Origin: Allolobophora icterica
Taxonomy: Eukaryota; Annelida; Clitellata; Crassiclitellata; Lumbricidae
Length of the DNA: 64,000 nt
NCBI GenBank assembly: GCA_963556255.1
Contig: OY744605.1
Location: 7,437,791-7,501,790, forward strand
Direction of reading: 5' to 3'
Both the position numbers and the translations under genes were made by a program. This document shows positions 30,760-42,484 of the stretch, piece by piece. A model generated the notes under the pieces. That model worked only from the letters and a program-made list of their open reading frames with translations, searched no databases and was not told the origin of the DNA. Within the stretch, counting starts at the first letter, position 1. Each line of letters begins with the position of its first letter.

Positions 30760-31350
30760 TTATCAGGGAGAGAAATAATTTAACGCACCTTCAAGACAGC
30801 TATTCAGATCCGCTCGCAGCCCAATCCAGGCGAAACATAAAAGCCTCAGAAGCAGAGAAGAAAGAGCTGGACGAGTCTCGAAGAAGATACCGCAACTCGT
30901 GACGAAGCCTATATCAGGTTGTGGGTCCAGGCTAAGAGAGGCGTGTTGCTGCATAGTAGCGTTGTGTGTAAACGGAACATAAAGATCGCCGAGGTCGGCA
31001 CAACAAAGACACAGATCCCTGAGGAAGGCCGAACCGCACTCTGATCCAGAGAGACATGGTTAAACAGCAAACGGCCATTGAGGAACGGTCAGAAAGGTAG
31101 GAAGCCAGCCACTCAAGTAGCTTTTCAGATAGACGGAAGGATAGAGATAGGCGATTGAGACGAATGGCGATGTCAACCGAGTCAAAAGCAGCGCTGACAT
31201 CAAAGAGTACAAGCAGGGAGACCTGGGAGCCGTCGATGACGCACATAAATATCGGAGAGGAGGCGAAGGAGAAGGGTTCCGTGGAGTGGCCCTTATGGAA
31301 GTCGAATTGGAAGAGACCGGAAGTAAGTGATTAACATCTAGGTCAGCCAT
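30760..31350 (-). mobile_element. CR1-like LINE fragment in a unit intron
   Basis: The minus frame 31246-30932 reads LLVLFDVSAAFDSVDIA (RT palm motif), SEKLLEWLASYLSDRS and GLPQGSV, then jumps to the C-terminal region, so there are internal deletions. It is the best preserved RT segment among the unit introns, lying in the same orientation as the microexons. Confidence 0.7.
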
Positions 31351-31695
31351 TAATTGCTGAGCGACTACTTTCTGAAATCACGTTCGCAAAAGCCAGGTAG
31401 TTTGGATGCATTAAGTGTCAGGTCAGAATCCGAATGAGAGACAAGATCCAAGATCTCATTGTTTATTTTTCCATTGTCGTCCATTTTACACATATTATAC
31501 TCAAATCGTCTCAGTTTCCTTCACATTATTCTTTGTATTAGATCTATTGTCATCCGTTGCAAAACATATACCTAATTCGACTAAATCTCCTTCATGTTAT
31601 TCTTCGTGTTATATCTTTTGTATTCAGTCTCCCTCGGAACTAATCATTTAAAGATTGCTTATATTTACGATGGAGGTTATGATTGTAATGCTTAC

Positions 31696-31716
31696 CAACG
31701 GGCACAGGATAGTTCC
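31696..31716 (-). other. Candidate microexon 4 (21 nt)
   Basis: Acceptor CTGTTTATTACAG, donor GTAAGCATTAC. Common-phase codons ELSCAR. Confidence 0.65.
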
Positions 31717-32348
31717 CTGTAATAAACAGTTTAGAAAGTTAAAAACTTTAAAAGATTAAAAGTTAATCAACGAGGCTGAGCTATAAATTTCTGCTAGAGT
31801 CTTATGAAAACAAAAAATTAACGATCACTATCAGCAATCCATAAAGTAATGCATGCTATGATGGAAATGCAAATGTTCATGCAAATGTAAATAGCCGATA
31901 TTCTTTTGCACCCCGCATAAGCCGTGTCAGCTAAGAAAACGGTGCTATATGAAATCATTGTCGCAAGAGCCAGATTCTTTGGTCGGATTAAGTGTCAGGT
32001 CAGCATCCGAATGAGAGAGAAGAAAAGGCAAGAGTTATGCCGGGGAGACTTAATCATCACCGCTATTCCCCAGCTGTGCAGATCTTGTTTGCACCAATCG
32101 TTGATATCATCCGTCCACTTCCTGCTAGGTCTTCCTCATCGCTCATTTCCCTCCATAATTCCCATTACGGAATTATTTATTTTTATATGTTCGTCCATTC
32201 TACACATTATACACCAATCGACTCAATTCCCTTTATATAAATTCTTAGTTTCAGGTCTTCTTTTATATCCAGTCTTCTTCGGACCTCTTCTTTTTAAAGA
32301 TTGCTTATGGTAGCGATGGAGATTATGAAAGTAATGCTTACCCTTGCC

Positions 32349-33629
32349 ACTTATCTTATCTTATATGCTCATTTATAAACAGTGATGGGCACTAAGCTAT
32401 TTTTTTAGTTAAACTAAAACTATTTTCCAACTAAAGTTGGCAACTAATTTTTGAAATTAGTTAACTAAACTAAAAAAAAGTAGTTAAACTTTTTCCAACT
32501 TTTTACGACAAACATTTTCACAATAACAGAGGTTAAGTGAACTATAGTAATGCACAGCGTCAATGACAATTACATTTTTAAACTAAGCAATGTGTATTGT
32601 TGTCGCATACAGCTACATGCAGTAAGTAAATAGTGTATAAATTTGAAAACGCAGGCTGTTAATGCTCAAACCATGCAATGTTAATCAATAAGTTTCGCGT
32701 TGAGTTGCTGACAGTTTTCAATATTCTTTGCGAAAAACAGTTGCGTGTTGCTGATTTTTTTAGTTTCACTTTTTAGTTAGCAACTAAATTTTTTAGTTAA
32801 ACAATGGTTTTAACTAAACTATTTTTATTTAGTTAAACTTCATCCTTAACTAAAAATGTTTAGTTAAACTAAAAGTTAGCAACTTTTTAGTTAACTATTG
32901 CGTGTTGCTAATTTTTTTAGTTTCACTTTTTAGTTAGCAACTAAATTTTTTAGTTAAACTATGGTTTTAACTAAACTATTTTTATTTAGTTAAACTTCAT
33001 CCTTTACTAAAAATGTTTAGTTAAACTAAAAGTTAGCAACTTTTTAGTTAACTATTGCCCATCAATGTTTATAAAGCGCCGCTCACTGTATAGACTATTC
33101 AGAGGCGCTCCGAGAGTGACAGCTCCGAGGGAAAAGGAAGGTCTTCAGGCAGCGGAGAGAAGATGGCGAGATCCCAAAACAATTTCTTGCTACGAATTGA
33201 GGGGGGAAGGCATTCCATAAGGAAGGGCCAAGGATGGCAAAAGCACGATGCTGAGCCATCGAAGTCCTAGCCCGAAGTACAAGGAAATCAAGACGGTCCG
33301 CGGACCTGAGTGTGGGAAGAGAGAGCAGATTGAGGTTTGCGTATTAAGTCACAGAGCTACTTGGGAGCTTTTCCCTGCTGAGTCTTAGAGACTAGGAGGA
33401 GGATCTTGTATTGGATGCGGGAAGCAACAGGAAGACAGTGAAGCACATCAGTCACAAAGATAGCTGTATGGGAGAAACGAGGGAAACGGGTAATGAGCCT
33501 CGCAGCCGCGTTCAGAACAGACTGAAGGGATGAAAAGCGCGCATTATGAGCCCAGCAAACATTGAATTGAAATAGTCAATGCGGCAGCAAACGAAGGCAT
33601 TGACCATGGTAGCCACTGGCACCTCACAA
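32349..33629 (-). mobile_element. 5'-truncated CR1/L2-like LINE, itself split by a hAT
   Basis: Tail repeats CTTATCTTATCTTAT (plus strand) at 32349, then the 3' end GGCGCTTTATAAA. After the hAT, 33068-33620 matches the LINE at 1423-1705 and extends further 5'. The minus strand near 33590 encodes FVCCRIDYFNSMFAG, a LINE RT C-terminal motif. Confidence 0.7.
32380..33067. mobile_element. hAT-like element (688 bp) inside the LINE
   Basis: Ends CAGTGATGGGCACTAAG and, inverted, CATTGATGGGCAATAGT, flanked by the perfect 8-bp duplication TTTATAAA (32372-32379, 33068-33075). The interior repeats TTTTTAGTTAAACTAA words, with a direct duplication of about 165 bp (around 32740-32895 and 32905-33055). 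Non-coding. Confidence 0.9.
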
Positions 33630-33784
33630 ACATTTCTAGGAAATTAAAAACTTTAAAAGTTTACAAATAAATCAGTGAGACCGAGGTCAACTAAAATCAT
33701 AAGTTATACGTTCCAAGTTTAAGTCAGTTTAACGTTCAATTTAAACTTAAATTCTCAGGGTATAACTCTGCTTTGTTCTTATTA

Positions 33785-34010
33785 TCATCATCAGAAGCAG
33801 CAGCAGCAGGAATAATGGTAGTAAAAAAAGCAGAAGTAGTTGCACTAATGGTAGTAGTACTAGCTGTGGTAATAGTAGCAGTAGCATCAGCAGCAGTAGA
33901 AGCAGCAGCAACATTAGCATCAGCAGCAATAGCATCAGCAGCATTAGCATCAGCAGCATTAGCATAAGCATCATCAGCAGCAGCAGCAGCAGCAGCAGCA
34001 GTGGTAGCGG
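33785..34010. repeat. AGC/GTA-rich trinucleotide repeat
   Basis: Imperfect AGCAGC, AGTAGT and ATTAGCATC runs. The poly-Leu frame on the minus strand and the Ala/Val frame on the plus strand are artefacts. Confidence 0.85.
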
Positions 34011-34019
34011 TAGTGGTCT

Positions 34020-34720
34020 ACGCTTGCTATGCAAAGTTTAATAAGTGTAAACGTTCAAGGTGACACACTTGTTCACACAACTTTTGAAATTTCACAGCAG
34101 CGTACTGGCAAAACTGAGGCATTTGCTTCTACGCGTTCATTTCTTTGGCGTTTCTGAGGGGTTTCTGTGGAAGTGAATTACTTAAATCTTACCTTTTTGG
34201 GGGAATTTTCACAGAGAAGCGTAAACGTAACTCTTAGATGTCACTTATACAATCTAATGTCGAAAAAATTGCAAACTTTCCTCCAAAATACTTAAGCATC
34301 GACCGAAATCGAAACTTTACGAGAGGCTAAGAGTTTTTCCCTAAAATGCTTCGAAGTAATTTTAAAAACAAATATATATTCTTACTTGGGCGGCATTATG
34401 AAATAAATGACGAAATTGTCATTTTACGAAAACTGTTCTGCGCCAACTTAATCGAAGCTGAATAACGCAACAGTTTTTCCTGACAAAATGATTAAGCCGA
34501 ATTATCTGATCAACTTTTATATTAGCGACTAATTGAATACTGAAAGGAAAACCAAACTGGTGGTTTTCGAAATGTGGTCATGTGGTTATTTGCATTTATG
34601 TCCAGCCGTCGAACAAGTAGCTACAGGACGATTTGCATTTCACGCGATTTTCAAGTTGAACTTTGGAAATACTTGGCGTGAGTTAATAAGTATGTTTGGA
34701 GAATGAATAAGAGTTATGTT
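34020..34720. repeat. Dispersed repeat, copy 1 (other copy about 60300-61090)
   Basis: Shared landmarks in the same order: GTGACAC..TTGTTCACA, GCATTTGCTTC, TTTCTGTGGA, ATTTTCACAGAGAAGCGTAA, TGTCACTTATACAATCT, GACGAAATTGTC and AAACTGGTGGTTTTC. No coding signal. It may be an old non-autonomous element; ends were not resolved. Confidence 0.55.
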
Positions 34721-35092
34721 TGATATCATTTACGTTAATTGAGGTCAGCGGATGAGATCAAAGGTACATTTTGAAGATGACTGTTGACTTTTTATTAGCG
34801 CCCAAAGTAATCACAACAAGTTTGCCGCTCTTCGAAATTGAATTTAGCCTGATTGTAAAACTGTTAATCCGACCTCCTAAAGAATTTACAAAACTTCTAA
34901 TGACGATTCATTAGCATTCCGTCATTAGAAGTTTTTACGCGCACAAAATAATGCTTACAACTCGCTGTAAAATTGAAGTTTCATCGTGACCTCTTGTGCT
35001 TAGCTACTAGAGTAGGCCCTGTCACTCGCGTTGCCTGATACTAGGCGCACGAGAGAATTAATCGGTTTAGCTGCTTAGAAAACACTTCATAA

Positions 35093-35936
35093 TTCAATCA
35101 ATCAATCAATCAAAGATTTTTATTGCAACCAAATGACAATTATGACAGAGTAGGCCTAAGCAGTAAGCAGTCTTGTCACTGGTGACAAAAGGTGACCCTA
35201 AGGGATATTCGTCCCGCTAACTAGGGTCACCTATAAAGGAGCAGTAACATTTAGAATAGGACTGACATTGGTGAAAGAAAATAGCCTCTTTTCCCTGTAT
35301 TTATGCAGTTGAGCCAATCGGCATCAAATTTACTTACATAGAGGCAACATATAAACGGATAGTATGCGTACCTTAACTAACTTAACTAACTTAACTAATT
35401 AAAGAAAACCAAGGTAGACTCACGTGCTATTGTACAGCTACATGTAATCTTTACACCAATAGCCACGCACACTTTCAGCGTCTGCCAGCTCAAAAACTGA
35501 GTCATCCAGTTTCAATGACTTACGCTGATCAAATTGTTTAAATTGTTGTGGAGTGTCCAGTAGCAGATATTAAGTCTTTAACGGGTTAAGGAGGTTTACT
35601 GGCAGCCATCCAAGCCTGTACCTCATCAAAGACCGCAGAAAACGGCTGCACAGATAAGTCAGATGACAGATTATCAAATCAAATGTAGATTTGGTATCAT
35701 CAGCATAGAAATCCAAGCGAATGATTACGCAGCAATGTTCCTGGTGGCAGGATGTATAATGTAAACAAAAGAGGACCAAGCACTGAATTATGTGGAACAC
35801 CACATGCCAACAAAGTACTAGATGAACAATTACCATTGAAATACATTGATTGAGTACGTGGACTTAGATAAGTACTTAACCAATTTATTGCAGAACCAGA
35901 GGTCCCAAACCAGTGCTTGAGGCGATGAAGTAACAT
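35093..35936 (-). mobile_element. LINE fragment with (GATT)n tail
   Basis: On the minus strand, 35936-35700 reads MLLHRLKHWFGTSGSAINWL and SYL-like STYLSPRTQ, then GVPHNSVLGPLLFTLYILP, the RT palm-to-finger region of a CR1/L2-like LINE. The 3' end has AATAAAAATCTTTGATTGATTGATT at 35120-35093. The frame is broken after the RT box. The 5' part is replaced by another LINE at 35937. Confidence 0.7.
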
Positions 35937-37480
35937 AACATAACAGTTTATTCGGTAACCAATTTCATCCAGGTTGTAATTACATCAAGTGTTACAAGTT
36001 TAATAGGGCTACCCAGGAGACCCAAAAGGGGCCGAAGGACCCGCGAGCCAGGGCCACCTGAACCAATTACGTAAGCAATGATGCACTGGGGCCAACAGTA
36101 GGTAACAAAACCAAAGATGATTTACTTAACTATGATGTAGTAAAGAATACAGAAACGAAAATATACAAACTGCGGCAAGTGCACACTCCCCGCAACATTG
36201 TAATCTAGTTGCCAATATCAGTTATAAATGTATTAGTATAAGGGTGTTGAATCTCAAGGGTATGTGTAAGATAATCTACACTGCTTGTAGAATGTAGGTG
36301 CGTAGCTCCCGTTTGAATAGCTGAATAGAGGACAATAAGCGAATATGAAGAGGAATATTATTCAAATTTCTAGACCCAGCACATTTTATTGAGGAAAGTC
36401 TAGTATTAGTACGGGCAAATGGAATATACAGTGGATTTGTGTTTCTTTTAGCAGCGTGAGTGAACGTCAGTGCTGCGCTGAAAGAAATCTCGATAGGTTA
36501 AAGGTAATAAATTGTGGGTGTAACGATACATAAATATCACAAGTTGAACTTTCCTTATCTGGTCAAGTTTGAATAAATTCAAGTTTTGGAATTCCGCTTT
36601 TGTATGAGCCCATATGGAATTTTTACCATAAATCTAACAGCCCGTTTTTGAAGGATGTAAAGCTTAGAAAGATTCGACTTATATGCGGAAGCCCAAACTA
36701 TGTTACAGTAGGTTATATATGGATATATCAGAGAATAGGCCTAATAGAGGGTGGTTCGGGTCTGTAATGGAAGTAGCCTAATCTGGCTATGCGAGTGAGA
36801 ATTTCTAGGTCTTTTTGCTATTTTATTTGAAATGTTTGATATAATTATGTTCTTTCCATGATAAGTGCTGGTCAACATAAACTCCTAGAAACTTTGATGA
36901 CTGGAAGGGGGCCCCTAAAAGTGGCAGAAAATAACCGTGAACATTATTCGAACCCTGTATATTGTATATTACTGCATTCCAGTTTCCGTATTGTAAGGGC
37001 CCCGGCCCGGACGTATGTTCGGAGGGGCCACGTTCTTTGTTGCTACGGCTCTGTCGGAACCATTCGGCTACTTTCTCTAATTCTGTGTTTGTGTAGTTAA
37101 TAAGTGTTTCTATAGAGGAGTGAGAATTAAATAGTTTTCGGTTACAAAATACCTTAGTATCGTCTGCAAATAATATAAACAATAGGTCAGATATAAAGAC
37201 CTCAAATAAAGATCATTGATGTAGAGAATAAATAGTAAGGGGCCTAGAACAGAACCTTGTTGAACTCCGTAGTTGATTGACTTTAGTAGAAGTAGAAGAG
37301 AATAACCCACAGGATAAAAATGTACAGATAAGTGAAGAAGAACAAGTGCGGTAACCTTACCCTTTTCCATTGATCATATTGATGTCATTATGAACAGCAA
37401 GAATTGCGGATTCTGTTGAGTTAAACTTACGGTAAGCCGACTAAGAAGAGGCGGGGGATCAATGAGTTTGACGATAGTGT
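35937..37480 (-). mobile_element. Second LINE inserted next to or into the first
   Basis: On the minus strand it begins near 37440 with AYRKFNSTESAILAVHNDI-like sequence, then KVTALVLLHLS, GVQQGSVLGPLLFILYINDL, FADDTKVFCNRK and KFLGVYVDQHLSWKEH. This is the order of a CR1/Jockey-type RT with internal deletions. It ends with AATAAACTGTTATGTTATG at 35955-35937. The pentamer tail and loss of frame mark a dead copy. Confidence 0.7.
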
Positions 37481-37584
37481 TTACATGCGATTCATGACTA
37501 ACATATAACCTTACAAACGGAAGTGGAATGGAAAATAAATTACGATCCGTTTGCTCTTAACTTCGATTTTCGATTTATAACCGA

Positions 37585-37805
37585 CTAGCTAGTTTACCCG
37601 GCGTTGCCCGGGGTTATAAGTTTCAATCCCTGTAGCGAATAAGCAACAAATTTAGGTATAAGTTTCAATTCCTGTAGCGAATAAGTAACAAAAGTTAATG
37701 TGAAGTGAAATCCCTACGGCGGCGCCATCTGGCGAATCTTTAGAAATGCATGCCGGTGAAATTTAGGTATAAGTTTCAATCCCTGTAGCGAATAAGTAAC
37801 AAAAT
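37585..37805. repeat. GC palindrome and short tandem repeat
   Basis: CCCGGCGTTGCCCGGG (37599-37614) is a 5-bp stem with a short loop. It is followed by three copies of ATAAGTTTCAATYCCTGTAG (37617, 37658 and 37761), the last two separated by a unique insert. Function unknown. Confidence 0.6.
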
Positions 37806-38262
37806 TAAGAGACCGGAGGCAAGTTATTGGCATCGAGGTATTCCAATAATTGTTGAGCAACTAATTTATGAGAGCATTTTTGCAAGAGCAGGTTGTTTGG
37901 TCGGGTTAAGTGTCATGTCAGAAACCCGGTGAGAGAGAAGAAAAGGCAAGACTTGAGCCTTGGAGACTTAACCATCGCCATTATCAGATATTCTTATTCT
38001 CCATCTGTGCAGATCTTGTTTGCACCAATCCATGATATCATTCGTCCGCTCCCTATTAGTTCTTCCTCATCGCCGATTTCCATCCATAATTCCCAAGATC
38101 TCATTGTTTATTTTTCTATTGTCGTCCATTGTTCACATATACACAAATCGACTCAATTTCCTTCATATTATTTTTCGTGTTAGATCTTTTAAATTCAGTC
38201 TTCTTCGGAACTGCTCACTCCTTGCTTATATTAACGATGCAGGTTGTGAATGTAATACTTAC

Positions 38263-38283
38263 ATGCCGCAGAAAGCAGATTCG
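38263..38283 (-). other. Candidate microexon 6 (21 nt)
   Basis: Acceptor TTGTTCATTACAG, donor GTAAGTATTAC. Common-phase codons ESAFCG. The unit is paralogous to the microexon 15 unit: both are followed by the same plus-strand LINE insertion. Confidence 0.65.
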
Positions 38284-38533
38284 CTGTAATGAACAATTCA
38301 GGAAGTTAAAAAATGTAAAAGTTTAAAAATAAACCCATGAGGCCGAGCTATAACTTCCTGCCCTAGGTACATGATTACAGAAAATTATAATCTGCAATAC
38401 GTAAAAAAATGCATGCGGTTATGAAACTGTAAATATTGATGTAAATGTAAATCGCCGATATTCTTTTTGCGCCACAAATAAGCAGTGTCAAGGAGACCAG
38501 GTTAGGAACCGACTTTATATCAGTCAATCAGTT

Positions 38534-38569
<36 letters not shown>

Positions 38570-38572
<3 letters not shown>

Positions 38573-38800
38573 TGAGCATTTATGTAACGCCCCTTCAAGG
38601 CGACTATTCAGATCGGTTTCCAACCCAGCCCCGGCGAAAACTTACAGCCTTAAGAGCAGAGAAGAACGAGGTGAACGAGTCTCGAGGAGGAGACCGCAAC
38701 TCAGTAGGAAACCCGTTCCAGTTTTTGGGTCCAGCCAAAGAGGAGACGCGCTGCTGCATGGTAGCGGTGCATGCAAACGGAACATAAAGTTCGCCGATGT
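38570..38800 (-). mobile_element. CR1-like LINE C-terminal fragment
   Basis: Minus-strand LINE tail (GGGGCGTTACATAA end; tail of AATC tetramers at 38525-38570), truncated at about 38800 by a plus-strand LINE end. Confidence 0.6.
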
Positions 38801-38805
38801 CGGCA

Positions 38806-39215
38806 GATCGGTGCGTGCATACGGTTTCTTTTTTATGAGGGATGTTCGGCGCTGGCTCCCTTTCCCGCTGCGGATTGCCTACAGGGTCTTTGCATTGGTC
38901 AGGAGTTGTTTGGAGGGACTTGCCACCGTTTCTGCGGGAGCGTTGTCGCCCTACCTGTGGGGTTCTGGAGCGATCTACTCTTCGCTGGGCTGATCAGGCC
39001 GAGCTCTCGGTTCCCGGCACGCGGAGAGCCACTATGCAGGGCCGTTCTTTTTCGGTCGCTGTCCCTGCAACCTAGAATGGCATCCGTGCTGCACTCCGCC
39101 TGGTCCTTATGACTCACTTTACCTTGTTTTCTTACTAATTGAAAACTGCTCTCTTTGAGAAATTGTTGGGCTGGGAGCGCTCCTGAGTAAATAACCATGA
39201 AGCGGCGCTATATGA
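38806..39215 (+). mobile_element. LINE 3' end, plus strand (copy A)
   Basis: Read with frame changes: RWLPFPLRIAYRVFALVRSC, FLRERCRPTCGVLERSTLRW, AELSVPGTRRATMQGRSFSV, then AVPATWNGIRAAL. This is the conserved C-terminal region of CR1/L2-like LINEs, ending at GGCGCTATATGAAAG. A near-identical piece is at 49056-49385. Confidence 0.7.
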
Positions 39216-39590
39216 AAGCGTCTTAAGTGTCAGGTCAGAATCCTACTGAGAAAGGAGAAAAAGCAAGAGTTGAGCTGCGGAGATTTAATCATCATGATGA
39301 TCCTGCGTTGCTACTCTCCAGCTTTGCAGATCTTGTTTGCACCAATCTTTGATATCATTCTTCCACTCCCTATTAGTTCTTCCTCATCGCCCATTTCCAT
39401 CCACAGTTCCCAATATCACATTGTTTATTTTTATACTGTCGTCCATTCTACACAGACAACAAAATCGACTAAGTTTCCTTCATATTAATCTTTATATAGA
39501 TGTTCTCTAATACTCAGAATTCTTCGGATCTCCTCAGTTAAAGATTGCTTAACTTATACTATCGATGAAGGTTATGAAAGTAATACTTAC

Positions 39591-39611
39591 CAATTGTGAT
39601 TGCCAACTTTG
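39591..39611 (-). other. Candidate microexon 7 (21 nt)
   Basis: Acceptor CTGTTTATTACAG with a branch-point-like TTACTGAT upstream; donor GTAAGTATTAC. Common-phase codons KVGNHN. Confidence 0.65.
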
Positions 39612-39859
39612 CTGTAATAAACAGATCAGTAAGTTAAAAAGTTTAAAAATTTAAAAATAAATCAATGAGATCGAGCTATCATATCCTGCCAGAGTCACAA
39701 GAACATAGAAAATTTACGATCAGTATCAGTAATCCATAAAACCATGCATGCGGTTATGAAAGTGTATGTGTTGATGTAAATGTAAATCCCCGAAATTCTG
39801 TTTGCAAAAGCCGAGTCAGCTTAGGAACCTACTTTATATCAATCAGTCAATCAATAAAC

Positions 39860-40140
39860 CAAGTGACCATTTATATAGCTCCCCTTGAAAAACAACTATT
39901 CAGATCCGCTCCCAGCCCAACCATCGCGAAAAATAACACCTTAAGAGCAGAGAAGAAACAGGTGGACGAGTCTCGAAGACGACACCGCAACTCAGGATGT
40001 AGCCCATTCGAGATTGTGAGTCCACCCAAAGAGATGGCGCGCTGTTGTATAGTAGCGGTGCGTGCAAGCGGAACATAACAATCGCCGCGGTCGGCATTGC
40101 GGAGACACAGATACCGGGAGAAAGACCGAACCGCACTGGT
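39860..40140 (-). mobile_element. CR1-like LINE C-terminal fragment
   Basis: Minus-strand frames contain SRYLCLRNADRGDCYVPLAR and TATIQQRAISLGG, diverged from the copies in later units. Confidence 0.6.
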
Positions 40141-40387
40141 GTCCAGGATCACACTGTTTATTTTGTCTCTTGTCGGGTATTCTACAAATATACTCAAATC
40201 GCCCTAGTTTCTTTCACATTATTCTTTGTATTAGATCTATTGTCGTCCATTGTAAACATTAACCCAAATTGACTCAATTTCCTTCATATTATTCTTCGTT
40301 TCGATATGTTATATCCCGTCTCTTTCGGAACTTCTCACTTAAAGATTACGCATATTAACGATGGAGATTAATGAAAGTAATGCTTAC

Positions 40388-40411
40388 CAAGAGACACAGG
40401 TACATGAGCAG
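40388..40411 (-). other. Candidate microexon 8 (24 nt)
   Basis: Acceptor CTGTTTATTACAG, donor GTAAGCATTAC. Common-phase codons CSCTCVS (three cysteines). The second 24-nt unit. Confidence 0.65.
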
Positions 40412-41029
40412 CTGTAATAAACAGTTTAGGAAGTTAAAAACTTTAAAAGTTTAAAACATAGCTCAATAAGGCAGACCTAAGACTTCCTTCCAGAGTCACA
40501 TGAATACAGAAAATTTACGATCAGTGTCAGTAATCCATATAATAATGATGCGCTTATGAAAATGTAAGTATGGGTGTAAATCTAATTCACCGATATTCTG
40601 CTGCGCCAAGCAAAAGGCGGGTCAGGGAGACCTGCTTAGCTAAGCGACTCAATATGAAACCAGGATCGCAACAGCCAAGTTGTTTTCTCTGATTAAGTGT
40701 CACGTTAGAATCCGAATGAAAGAGGAGAAAAGGCAAGAACTGAGCCGTGGACAATTAATCATCATCATGATCCTGCATTGCTATCCTCTAGCTGTGCATA
40801 TCTTTGTTGCAACAATCCTTGATATCACAAGTACACTCCCTGTTAGGTCTTCTTCATCGCCCATTTACGTCCATAATTCCCATGATCACACTGTTTATTT
40901 TTTCTTCTGTCGTCCATTCTACACATAAACCAAAATAGACTAAGATTCCTTCACACTATACTTTATTTTAGATATTCTTTTGTTCAGTATTCTTCGGAAC
41001 TCCTTATTTAAAGATTTCTCATGCAATTG

Positions 41030-41085
41030 ATAAAGGTTATGAAAGTAATACTTACGAAATCTTTGAGTCAGCATCAGTAATCCAT
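41030..41085 (-). other. Unit 9: truncated microexon, acceptor deleted
   Basis: The donor GTAAGTATTACTTTC is intact at about 41055, but sequence upstream of it joins directly to the CTGATACTGATC-like intron portion. A deletion has removed the acceptor, so the unit cannot be spliced normally. Confidence 0.5.
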
Positions 41086-41224
41086 AAAATAGCACATGCG
41101 GTTATGAACGTGTAAATGTTGATGAAAATGTAAATAGCCGATAGTCTTTGTGCGCCACGCATTAGCCGTGTCAGGGAGATCAGCTTAGGAACCGACGTTA
41201 TATCAATCAAGGAATCAATCATCT

Positions 41225-41815
41225 GAGTACTTATATAGCGCCCCTTCAAGATAACTATTCAGATTCGCTCCCACCCCAACCCAGGCGAAAAATTACAGCC
41301 TTAGGAGCAGAGAAGAAAGAGGTGGACAAGTCTCGAAGAAGAGACCGCAACTCAGGAGGAAGCCCATTCCAGATTTTGGTCCCAGCCAAAGAAAAGGCGC
41401 TGCTGCATAGTAGCGGTGCGTCCAAACGGAAGATAAAGTTCGACGCGGTCGGCAGAGCGGAGACACAGATCACTGAGGAACGAAGAACCGCACTGGACTC
41501 CAGAGAGACCTGGTAGAAAAGTAGACGACCAAAGAGGAATATTAACAAAGGTAGGAAGCCAGCCACTCAAGGAGCTTTTCAGATAGCCCGAAGGATAGAT
41601 AGACTATTGAGACGAATGGCGTGGTCGACCGAGTCAAAATCAACCCATTTTTTTAAAGAGTGCGAGCAGCGAGACCTGGGATCGATTGACGACGCCATAA
41701 AAGTCAGAGAGGAGCGAAGGAAAAGGGTTTTCGTGGAGTGGCCCTTGCGGAAGCCGAATTAAGAGACCGAAAGCAAGTTATTAGCATCGAGGAATTCCAG
41801 CAACTAATTTACGAG
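41225..41815 (-). mobile_element. CR1-like LINE fragment
   Basis: Minus-strand FRLSEKLLEWLASYL-like start, then GWLPTFVNIPLWSSTFLPGL, SADRVELYLPFGRTATMQQR and WNGLPPELRS. The RT core between the palm motif and the C terminus is missing, as in all unit copies. The 3' end GGCGCTATATAAGTACTC has an AATC-type tail. Confidence 0.7.
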
Positions 41816-42207
41816 AGCATTTTTGCAAGATTTGTTTGGTCGGGGTAAGTGTCATGTCAGAAACCCAGTGAGAGAGAAGAAAAGGCAAGACTTGAGCCTT
41901 CGAGACTTAACCATCGCCATTATCATGTATTCTTATTCTCCATCTGTGCAGATCTTGTTTGCACCAATCCTTGATATCATTCGTCCACTCCCTATTAGTT
42001 CTTCCTCATCGCCGATTTCCATCCATAATTCCCATGATCACACTGTTAATTTTTTCTACTGTCGTCCATTCTACACATAAACCAAAATCGACTAATATTC
42101 ATTCACACTATACTTTATACTAGATATTCTTTTATTCAGTATTCTTCGGCACGCCTCAATTAAATATTTCTCATACAATAGATAAAGGTTATGAAAGCAA
42201 AACTTAC

Positions 42208-42228
42208 GGAGTGCTTCTGCTACGTGTG
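42208..42228 (-). other. Candidate microexon 10 (21 nt)
   Basis: Acceptor CTGTTTATTACAG, donor GTAAGTTTTGC. Common-phase codons TRSRST; the frame starting at the first base has a TAG. Confidence 0.65.
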
Positions 42229-42484
42229 CTGTAATAAACAGTTTGGGAAGTTAAAAACGTTAAAACTTTAAATATAGATCAATGAGGCAGAACTATAACT
42301 TTCTGCCAGAGTCAGATTAATACAGAATATTTACGATCAGTATCAGTAATCCATAAAATAGAACATGCGGTTATGAACGTGTAAATGTTGATGAAAATGT
42401 AAATAGCCGATATTCTTTGTGCGCCACGCATTAGCCGTGTCAGGGAGATCAGCTTAGGAACCGACGTTATATCAATCAAGGAAT

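Larger units (their letters stand above)
32336..33650 (-). other. Unit 5: microexon broken by a LINE insertion
   Basis: The donor GTAAGCATTAC and 9 nt of exon end at about 32348. A LINE with its (ATAAG)n tail follows, and the unit resumes near 33630 with a decayed acceptor (ATGTTTGTGAG). Taking the shared GCCAC at both sides as the insertion duplication, the pre-insertion exon would be 15 nt, again a multiple of three. That reconstruction is tentative. Confidence 0.45.

Noticed and set aside
33747..34034. Poly-leucine frame on the minus strand
   Set aside because: AGC/AGT trinucleotide repeat.
37110..37370. Separate host gene with GVQQGSVLGPLLF
   Set aside because: This is the RT box of a degraded LINE.
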